From NCBI GenBank assembly GCA_902490055.1, contig CABUCP010000008.1, forward strand, positions 1 through 19,082: a stretch of DNA of 19,082 bases. The letters run 5' to 3'. The notes beneath the pieces are model-generated. The model saw only the letters and a list, made by a program, of their open reading frames with translations. It was not told where the DNA came from and ran no database searches. The position numbers and the translations under genes were made by a program. This document shows positions 6,456 to 12,611 of the stretch, piece after piece. The stretch is from an uncultured Klebsiella sp. (lineage in GTDB: Bacteria > Pseudomonadota > Gammaproteobacteria > Enterobacterales > Enterobacteriaceae). Every line of letters starts with the position of its first letter. Within the stretch, counting starts at the first letter, position 1.

Positions 6456-8438
6456 TTAGCGGCTCTGCTTTCTCAGTAAATAGATAAAGTACGGCGCGCC
6501 GATAAAGGTCGACAACAGCCCTGCCGGGATCTGGTAGGGGAACATAATCATTCGCCCGCACCAGTCGGCAAAGACCAGCAGAATCCCGCCAATCAGCCCG
6601 GAAATGACCATATGCGGCATCGTCCGGCGAAAGCCCATCATCCTCGCAATGTGCGGCGCCATCAGGCCGACAAAACTCAACGGCCCAATGGTCAGCGTCG
6701 CCGTCGCCGTCAGGCTCGCCGCCAGCAGCAGTAAACCAACCCGCGATGGCGTCAACGCCACTCCCACCGCCCGCGCGGCCTCGCCGCCCAGCGGCAGAAT
6801 CGTCAGCCAGCGGCGGCAAAGCGGCGCTAGCGCCAGCAGCGCCAGCATAACTACACCGCTGCGCAGCACCATCTCCGGCGTCGCGCTGTAGGTTGAACCG
6901 GAAATCCACGTCAGGATCTGCGCCATGCGCGGATCGCCGCTGGCCTGCAGCATCATCAATAACATGGTGAACGCGGTACTTAGCGCCATCCCCGCCAGCA
7001 GCATCCGGTGCGGCGAGAAACCGCCGCGCCCGGCGGCGATCAGGATCACCAGCAGCGTGGCCGCAGCGCCAAGACTGCCGGCAGGCAGCAGCCAGACAAA
7101 GGCGTTACCCGGTACGAAGAACAGCATCAACACCACGCCGAACGCCGCGCCGGAGCTAATCCCGAGGACTTCCGGGCTGGCCATCGGGTTACCGGTCAGG
7201 CGTTGGATGATGCAGCCGGCAACGGCCAGCATCACCCCGGCAAACAGCGCGGAGAGCACCCGCGGCCAGCGCCAGGGCAGCAACTGCTCCAGCAGATCGC
7301 CGCTCGCCCACTGCCAGCCGTGCGCATCGCGGCCAAAGGCCAGCGCCGCGGTGACCGCCAGCAGCAACAGCGCTAATCCGCCCAGCGCGACCCACTGTAC
7401 GTTGTGGCGTTCAATCAGCGCTTTATCGCCGCCGTTCATCACCGGCGCGCTGATGCTACGCAAGCGCGGCAGCAGCCATAGCAATAAAGGCGCGCCAATC
7501 AGCGCCGTCACCGACCCCGTCGATACTTCCATCCATACCCGGGTAAGCCAGAGAATAATTTGATCCGAGAGCCACAGGATCAGCGCACCAATCAGCGCCG
7601 CCAACAGCAGCCGCGACAGCAGACGACGGGCGCCGAGCATTTTCGCCAGCAGCGGCGCAAACAGGCCGATAAAACCGATAATCCCCACCGCGTTGACCAG
7701 CAGCGCGCTGATGACAATTGCCAGCGTCAGAGCGCCCAGCCGCGCCAGCGACAGCGCTAGCCCGAGGTTGCGCGCCACGCCGTCATCCAGCCCCATCAGG
7801 GTTAACGGGCGCAGCAGCAGCAGCGTCAACATCGCCCCGCCGAGCAATTGCGGCCACAGACGCTGCGCCACGCTCCAGTCGGTTTGCGTTAGCGTGCCGG
7901 TGCTCCACAGGAACATACTCTGCAGCTGGTCATGATGGAAAATCACCATCAGTTGGTTGATCGCCCCACAATACAGGCTGACCACCAGACCGGCCAGAAT
8001 CAGCGTCACCGGCGACAAACGCTTGCCCCACGAGACGCCAAACACCAGCGCGCCCACCAGGCATGCCCCGGCCAGCGCGGCAAACTGCGACGCCAGCACG
8101 CCGGGAATAGCCCACAGCGCGGTGACCGTCATCCCCAGCTGCGCGCCGGTGGCGACGCCAAGGGTTGTCGGTTCCGCCAGCGGGTTACGCAGCACCTGCT
8201 GGAACAGCACGCCGACTAATCCCAGCCCGGCGCCGACCAGCAGCGATACCGCCAGCCGCGGCAGCAGACTGTAATGGAACAGCATCTGGGAGATATTATC
8301 GATATCCGGCTGCCGCAGCGCCTGACGCCATTGCCCATAGGGCAAGGCGATATTGAGGTTGACGATGCTCAACGCGAAAGCGGCAACCAGCAGTATGGCC
8401 AGCAGGATAATGGCTAACGGCGAGATACGCGTATTCAT
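6456..8438 (-). CDS. fhuB: Ferric hydroxamate (ferrichrome) ABC transporter permease FhuB
   Basis: FhuB is the inner-membrane permease that moves ferric hydroxamates from FhuD into the cytoplasm, powered by FhuC. It is a fused double permease. Each half has about ten helices and carries the EAA-like cytoplasmic region of the BtuC/FecCD family, for example GIIGFIGLFAPLLAKML in half one and GPLSFVGLMAPHIARMM in half two. I choose the ATG at 8438 (MNTRISPLAIILL), giving 660 residues, the E. coli length. The frame remains open to 8564, but that extension lies wholly inside fhuD. The start overlaps the fhuD stop as ATGA, with GGGGAGGGCGG upstream, so translation is probably coupled. It is the last gene of fhuACDB. 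Confidence 0.97.
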   Translation of the reverse strand: MNTRISPLAIILLAILLVAAFALSIVNLNIALPYGQWRQALRQPDIDNISQMLFHYSLLPRLAVSLLVGAGLGLVGVLFQQVLRNPLAEPTTLGVATGAQLGMTVTALWAIPGVLASQFAALAGACLVGALVFGVSWGKRLSPVTLILAGLVVSLYCGAINQLMVIFHHDQLQSMFLWSTGTLTQTDWSVAQRLWPQLLGGAMLTLLLLRPLTLMGLDDGVARNLGLALSLARLGALTLAIVISALLVNAVGIIGFIGLFAPLLAKMLGARRLLSRLLLAALIGALILWLSDQIILWLTRVWMEVSTGSVTALIGAPLLLWLLPRLRSISAPVMNGGDKALIERHNVQWVALGGLALLLLAVTAALAFGRDAHGWQWASGDLLEQLLPWRWPRVLSALFAGVMLAVAGCIIQRLTGNPMASPEVLGISSGAAFGVVLMLFFVPGNAFVWLLPAGSLGAAATLLVILIAAGRGGFSPHRMLLAGMALSTAFTMLLMMLQASGDPRMAQILTWISGSTYSATPEMVLRSGVVMLALLALAPLCRRWLTILPLGGEAARAVGVALTPSRVGLLLLAASLTATATLTIGPLSFVGLMAPHIARMMGFRRTMPHMVISGLIGGILLVFADWCGRMIMFPYQIPAGLLSTFIGAPYFIYLLRKQSR

Positions 8439-9325
8439 ACCGCCCTCCCCTGCGCATCGGCCAGCACGCGGGCGAAATGCATCGCCGACAGCGTCGCGCC
8501 GTAGAACCAGACCGCCGGAACCCGCTGGAAGCGCCCCGCGCGCACGAAGGGCATCGCCTGCCACAGCGGCGTCGCCATCAGTTGGGCCATCTCCCGATCG
8601 TTACCGTGATCGAAGCAGATCACATCGGCTTCTTTAAATTCCGCCAGACGATCGATTCCGACGGTGATACTGCCCCAGAATGCCGCTTCACCGCGCCAGG
8701 CGTTTTTAATACCAAAGCGGTCGAGCACTTCCTGGAACAGACAGTTCTCGCCGAATACCAGTACGTGGCGGGCATCAAGCAATGAAATCATCAGCAACGG
8801 GCGATCGCCTCGGCCGGCAAAGCGCGGACGCAGGCTCGCTATCAGCGCATCGAATTCCGCCAGATGGCGTTTCGCCTGCGGCTGTTTACCCAGCAGTTCG
8901 GCCATTTCCAGCAGCGAACGCTGGGCCATCGCCAGCGGGCGTTTGCCGTCGCTGAAGGTGAAACCGCGCCCGGGCGCGATACGCGCCAGTTTTTCCGCCG
9001 ACGGGCCATAGCCCGCCGACCAGACGATAAACGACGGTTTCATCTGCGTCAGCAGCTCAAGATTGGGCTCAGTGCGCAGACCGACATCAATGACCGAGGC
9101 AGGCAGCGCGGGTTCATTCACCCACAGGTTGTAGTTGGGGATGTCGGCCACGCCGTAGGGCGTGACGCCGAGCGCCAGCAGCAGTTCCGCCGGTAACCAC
9201 TCCAGCGCGACGACGCGCTGCGGGTCAACGTTCGCCGCCTGCGCGCCGCGCATCTGCCACAGCAGCGGCGACAGCGCCATTGCCGTTAGCAGGCGCCGGC
9301 GTGAGAAAAAGTTCGAGTTTTCCAT
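8435..9325 (-). CDS. fhuD: Periplasmic ferric hydroxamate-binding protein FhuD
   Basis: FhuD binds ferrichrome, coprogen, aerobactin and related ferric hydroxamates in the periplasm and passes them to FhuB. The start is taken at the ATG 9325, giving 296 residues as in E. coli; a TTG one codon upstream is possible but unlikely. The N-terminus has a twin-arginine signal (SRRRLLTAM, residues 8-16) and a hydrophobic core ending at GAQA, so export by Tat is expected. The ligand residues known from E. coli FhuD are kept in register: W68 (NLWVN), R84 (VGLRTEPN), Y106 (SAGYGPS) and W217 (AAFWGS). The ATG shares one base with the fhuC stop (TGATG) and the stop overlaps fhuB by four bases, implying coupled translation. 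Confidence 0.97.
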   Translation of the reverse strand: MENSNFFSRRRLLTAMALSPLLWQMRGAQAANVDPQRVVALEWLPAELLLALGVTPYGVADIPNYNLWVNEPALPASVIDVGLRTEPNLELLTQMKPSFIVWSAGYGPSAEKLARIAPGRGFTFSDGKRPLAMAQRSLLEMAELLGKQPQAKRHLAEFDALIASLRPRFAGRGDRPLLMISLLDARHVLVFGENCLFQEVLDRFGIKNAWRGEAAFWGSITVGIDRLAEFKEADVICFDHGNDREMAQLMATPLWQAMPFVRAGRFQRVPAVWFYGATLSAMHFARVLADAQGRAV

Positions 9326-10122
9326 CAATAGACAAAGCTTACCGGCGCAGCGCCCGCCGGGTGTGGCAGGATGCCCATCGGGATACCGTAGATTTGCTCC
9401 AGCGTTTCGCTGCGCATCAGTTCCGCCGGGGTTCCCTGGGCAATCATTTCGCCGCCGCGCAGCGCGACCAGATAGTCGCAGTAGCGGGCAGCCATATTAA
9501 TATCGTGCAGAACCGCGATAACCGTCAGGCCGCGCTGCTGGCTGAGTCGATGCACCAGCGCCAGCACGTCAACCTGATGGGCGATATCCAGCGCCGACGT
9601 CGGCTCATCGAGCAGCAGGCAGCGGCTATCCTGCGCCACCAGCATGGCGATCCACGCCCGCTGACGTTCACCGCCGGAAAGACTATCTACCAGCCGATGC
9701 GCCAGCGGCTTCAGCCCTACCAGAGCGATGGCCTCTTCTACTTTTTCGCGATCCGCCGCGCCGAAGCGCCCTAGCGCGCCGTGCCAGGGATAGCGGCCAA
9801 TCGCCACCAGCTCGCGTACCGTCATCCCTTCCGCCGCCGGCAGTTGCTGCGGCAGATAAGCCACTTTGCGGGCAAAGGCTTTACTGCTCCAGCTCTCCAG
9901 CGGCTGCCCGTCCAGCAGTACATCACCGTCGGAAGGCGGCTGATGGCGGCCGAGCATTTTCAGTAGCGTGGATTTGCCGGATCCGTTATGGCCAATCAGG
10001 CCGGTTACTTTTCCGGCCGGGAAGGTTAGCGAAAGGGGATGAAGCAGCGTCCGACCGGGAACGCGAAAGGTCACGCGATCTAACGAAAAGGTGGTGTCAG
10101 AGTGCGAAGTCTGTTCCTGCAT
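9325..10122 (-). CDS. fhuC: Ferric hydroxamate ABC transporter ATP-binding protein FhuC
   Basis: FhuC is the cytoplasmic ATPase that drives FhuB. The 265 residues equal the E. coli protein. The nucleotide-binding motifs occur in order: Walker A GHNGSGKST at 44-52, the Q-loop in YLPQQLP near 89-95, the ABC signature LSGGERQ at 148-154, Walker B LLLDEP with catalytic E173, the D-loop SALD and the switch histidine H206 (VLHDIN). The ATG at 10122 is preceded by CAGGTCG as ribosome site. It is separated from fhuA by 45 bp containing a strong hairpin, and it overlaps fhuD by one base, so it belongs to the fhuACDB operon. Nothing is unusual in the protein. Confidence 0.98.
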   Translation of the reverse strand: MQEQTSHSDTTFSLDRVTFRVPGRTLLHPLSLTFPAGKVTGLIGHNGSGKSTLLKMLGRHQPPSDGDVLLDGQPLESWSSKAFARKVAYLPQQLPAAEGMTVRELVAIGRYPWHGALGRFGAADREKVEEAIALVGLKPLAHRLVDSLSGGERQRAWIAMLVAQDSRCLLLDEPTSALDIAHQVDVLALVHRLSQQRGLTVIAVLHDINMAARYCDYLVALRGGEMIAQGTPAELMRSETLEQIYGIPMGILPHPAGAAPVSFVY

Positions 10123-10139
10123 AGCAACGACCTGATATT

Positions 10140-10159
10140 GGGCGCGGCGAACCGCGCCC
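10140..10159 (-). other. Strong UUCG-loop hairpin between fhuA and fhuC
   Basis: On the minus strand an 8-bp perfect GC-only stem, GGGCGCGG paired with CCGCGCCC, closes a TTCG tetraloop, 8 bases after the fhuA stop and 17 bases before the fhuC ATG. The following bases (AATATCAGG) contain no T tract, so it is not a standard terminator. A role in stabilising or processing fhuA mRNA, giving more receptor than transporter, is an inference. Confidence 0.7.
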
Positions 10160-10167
10160 GTGAGTAG

Positions 10168-12378
10168 TTAGAAGCGGAAGGTTGCGGTAGCAACGACCTG
10201 ACGTCCCGCGCCCCAGTAGCATGCATATTCGCTATAGCAGCTGGAGACATATTCGCGGTCGAACAGGTTGTTAACGTTGACGCCGACTGAAGATCCCGGC
10301 AGGCCAAAGCGCGCCAGATCGTATTTCACCGTCGCATCCATCAGCGCATAACCGGCCACATTGAAGGAATCATTTTTCTTACCGGTGCTGGTGTCATTTT
10401 TGTAGTAGCTGACCGTTGAACCGATATAACGCGCGCCTGCTCCCACCGTCAGACCGCTGAGCGCGGTTTCGTGGAAGGTGTAATCCGCCCACAGCGACGC
10501 CATATTGCGCGGCACTTCCGCCGGACGCTTGCCTTCGAAGACGGTATCGTGGGTATATTCGGCATCGGTATAGCTGTATGCCGCGGTCACGTTGACGTTC
10601 GCATTAACCGCCGCTTTCGCTTCCAGTTCAAAGCCGCGCGAGCGGATTTCACCGGTTTGCACGCTGAACAGCCCGGTCGGATCGCTCGGATCTGCCGTCA
10701 GGTTCTTATCTTTGGTCAGTTGATAGACCGCCGCGGTGACCACCACCGGCATATCTTTCGGCACGTATTTCACGCCGGCTTCGTACTGCTTGCCGCGCGA
10801 TGGATCGAACGGTTTGCCGCTGCTATCGGAGCCGGATACCGGTTCGAACGATTCGCTATAGCTGAAATACGGGGAGATACCGTTATCGAACAGGTAGTTA
10901 ATCCCGCCGCGCCAGCTGAACTGCTGGTCGTGATTCTCGGCCATGCTACTGGTCGAACGGGTGAAGGTCGAGGTAGTGGCGTAATCGTAACGACCGCCTA
11001 AGGTCATCACCCACTTATCCCACTCCATCTGGTCCTGCGCATACAGGCCGGTCTGCTCCATACGGTTCAGTACCGCGTACGGGAAGTTCACATTCACGTT
11101 CGGGTTGCCGTACTGCGGATTGGTCATGCTAATGGCATCCGCCGTGCCGTAGTCCGCGTCAACGTCGTTACGCATCCGCGAGTAGTCAACGCCGGTCAGC
11201 AGGGTGTGGTTCACCGCGCCGGTGGCGAAATCAGACTGCAGCTGGGTATCAACGGTGAAGGTATTCAGATGCTCATCGGAACGAACGTAGGCGCGGTTAA
11301 TTTTACCCGGTTCCTGATAGCCATTGCCATAGACCGAACGATACAGCGTATGCACATCGGCATAGCGCAGATTCTGACGCACGGTGAAGGTGTCATCAAA
11401 CTGATGGGAGAAGCTATAGCCAACCATCTGCTGACGGCGCGCCATCTTGTTATCGGACTCGCCTTCGTTGAAATCGGTCGGCAGTTTATGCGCCTTACCG
11501 TTAGCGTCGTAGTACGGCACCACGGTGCCTTCGCGCGGCAGCCAGCCGTAATAGCCCGCATACGGGTCATTCTGGAAGTTGCTCAGGAAGGTGAAATCGG
11601 TTTTATCATCCGGACGCCAGCTGAAAGACGGGGCGATGGCATAACGGGTCGATTTCGCCATCTGCTGCTGAGCATCCTGGCTGCGGCCTAAACCGGTCAA
11701 ACGGTAAGACCACACGCCGTTATCATCAATGGCATCGCTGAAGTCAAAGCCGGTCTGCCACAGGTTATCGGTACCCATTTTGAACTGGACTTCTTTCAGC
11801 GGCTCGGTGGTCGGGCGCTTGCTGACCATGCTGACGATACCGCCGGGGTTACTGTTGCCGTACAGCACCGACGTTGGCCCGCGCATCACTTCCACGCGTT
11901 CCAGGAAATAAGGGTCCATGGAAACTTCAGAGTAGTTGTTACCCTGCAGCTTCATGCCATCCAGATACTGGTTGGTGTTCACCGTCGATGAGGTGGTGAA
12001 ACCGCGGATGGTAACTACATCATAGGTGGTCGAGCTGCCGCGGGTCGAGAATACGCTCGGGGTGTAGGAGAGCGCTTCTTTAACCGTTGTCGGCTGCCTC
12101 ATATCCATCTCCTCGCGGGTAACCACGGAGATAGATTGCGGCGTTTTTTCGATCGGGGTATCGGTTTTGGTCGCCGTGGCGGAACGCTTCGCCGCGATAG
12201 TTGGAGCCGGCCCCCAGGCGCTTTCCTGGCTGGCTGGCGCCGCGGTAACGACGAGGGTTTCTTCTTTCGGTTGTTCCGCAGCCTGTGCATAGACAGACAT
12301 GCCGCTAACCGCCGTGGCTACTACAACTGCGATTTTACGCAGCGAGTGATTTGGCTGAGCAGTTTTTGGACGCGCCAT
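10168..12378 (-). CDS. fhuA: TonB-dependent ferrichrome outer-membrane receptor FhuA
   Basis: FhuA is the outer-membrane barrel that imports ferric hydroxamates with TonB-ExbB-ExbD energy. The 736 residues (747 in E. coli) consist of a signal peptide ending AQA near residue 33, a TonB box EETLVVTA at about 39-46, a plug domain to about 195 with PQSISVVT, TIRGF and VLYGNSNPGG motifs, and a 22-strand barrel ending in ATATFRF with the C-terminal Phe needed for barrel assembly. Strand-loop signatures such as MASLWADYTF and NLFDREYVSSC are typical. It has only two cysteines, in the last large loop (SCYSEYACYWG). The loop-4 pair of E. coli is absent (see findings). The ATG at 12378 matches the family start. 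A Fur-box-like region and promoter lie upstream. Confidence 0.97.
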   Translation of the reverse strand: MARPKTAQPNHSLRKIAVVVATAVSGMSVYAQAAEQPKEETLVVTAAPASQESAWGPAPTIAAKRSATATKTDTPIEKTPQSISVVTREEMDMRQPTTVKEALSYTPSVFSTRGSSTTYDVVTIRGFTTSSTVNTNQYLDGMKLQGNNYSEVSMDPYFLERVEVMRGPTSVLYGNSNPGGIVSMVSKRPTTEPLKEVQFKMGTDNLWQTGFDFSDAIDDNGVWSYRLTGLGRSQDAQQQMAKSTRYAIAPSFSWRPDDKTDFTFLSNFQNDPYAGYYGWLPREGTVVPYYDANGKAHKLPTDFNEGESDNKMARRQQMVGYSFSHQFDDTFTVRQNLRYADVHTLYRSVYGNGYQEPGKINRAYVRSDEHLNTFTVDTQLQSDFATGAVNHTLLTGVDYSRMRNDVDADYGTADAISMTNPQYGNPNVNVNFPYAVLNRMEQTGLYAQDQMEWDKWVMTLGGRYDYATTSTFTRSTSSMAENHDQQFSWRGGINYLFDNGISPYFSYSESFEPVSGSDSSGKPFDPSRGKQYEAGVKYVPKDMPVVVTAAVYQLTKDKNLTADPSDPTGLFSVQTGEIRSRGFELEAKAAVNANVNVTAAYSYTDAEYTHDTVFEGKRPAEVPRNMASLWADYTFHETALSGLTVGAGARYIGSTVSYYKNDTSTGKKNDSFNVAGYALMDATVKYDLARFGLPGSSVGVNVNNLFDREYVSSCYSEYACYWGAGRQVVATATFRF

Positions 12379-12399
12379 TGGTATATCTCTGATGAAAGT

Positions 12400-12431
12400 G
12401 AATGATAACGTAAACGAGAATTATTATTATG
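12400..12431. promoter_or_regulatory. Fur-box-like region upstream of fhuA
   Basis: On the minus strand the stretch reads as successive A/T-rich hexamers, AATAAT-AATTCT-CGTTTA-CGTTAT-CATTC. This resembles the NAT(A/T)AT hexamer arrays bound by Fur, and my by-eye match to the 19-bp consensus is 12 of 19. It lies just downstream of the predicted -10, where bound Fur-Fe2+ would block initiation. Iron repression of the fhu operon by Fur is established in E. coli; here it is inferred from similarity. Confidence 0.7.
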
Positions 12432-12440
12432 ACGGGTGAC

Positions 12441-12470
12441 ATAATAGGCGAAACGCGGAAGCCAAGGCAA
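12441..12470 (-). promoter_or_regulatory. Predicted fhuA promoter
   Basis: On the minus strand TTGCCT (12470-12465) and TATTAT (12446-12441) are spaced by 18 bp, matching the -35 at 4/6 and the -10 at 5/6. The start point would be near 12434, giving a leader of about 56 bases ending with CAGAGA before the ATG. The Fur-box-like region begins immediately downstream. Confidence 0.5.
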
Positions 12471-12504
12471 GCGCTATGCCAGGTCTGAATCGCTAAGGGA
12501 TTAA

Positions 12505-12526
12505 TTAATAACCAGACGGTTATTAA
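12505..12526. repeat. Perfect 9-bp inverted repeat upstream of the fhuA promoter
   Basis: TTAATAACC (12505-12513), AGAC, then GGTTATTAA (12518-12526) form an exact dyad. It lies about 35 bp upstream of the predicted fhuA -35 and beyond the mrcB terminator, so it belongs to neither gene's coding or termination signals. Its symmetry and AT-rich ends suggest a regulator site, but I cannot name the regulator. Confidence 0.55.
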
Positions 12527-12560
12527 GGGGTTATCACTCTGTTACGCGGATGAGCAGAAT

Positions 12561-12587
12561 AAAAAAGCCCTACGTATTAGGGGGCTG
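12561..12587 (-). terminator. Rho-independent terminator of mrcB
   Basis: Read on the minus strand, AGCCCCCTA pairs with TAGGGCT (a 7-bp stem with a two-base bulge, ATACG loop) and is followed by six T residues (12566-12561). It starts 25 bases after the mrcB stop codon and separates mrcB from the co-directional fhuA. Confidence 0.8.
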
Positions 12588-12611
12588 TTCAGACTTTTCG
12601 CTTAAGCAGTT

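Noticed and set aside
6415..6909. Minus-strand open frame of 164 codons overlapping the end of fhuB
   Set aside because: Out-of-frame shadow of the fhuB transmembrane region with biased composition.
8439..8564. Extension of fhuB by 42 codons into fhuD
   Set aside because: It lies entirely inside fhuD. The internal ATG at 8438 has a strong ribosome site and gives the standard 660 residues.
10471..11691. Plus-strand open frames opposite fhuA
   Set aside because: Antisense to fhuA with no family resemblance. The FhuA frame is intact from signal peptide to the terminal Phe.
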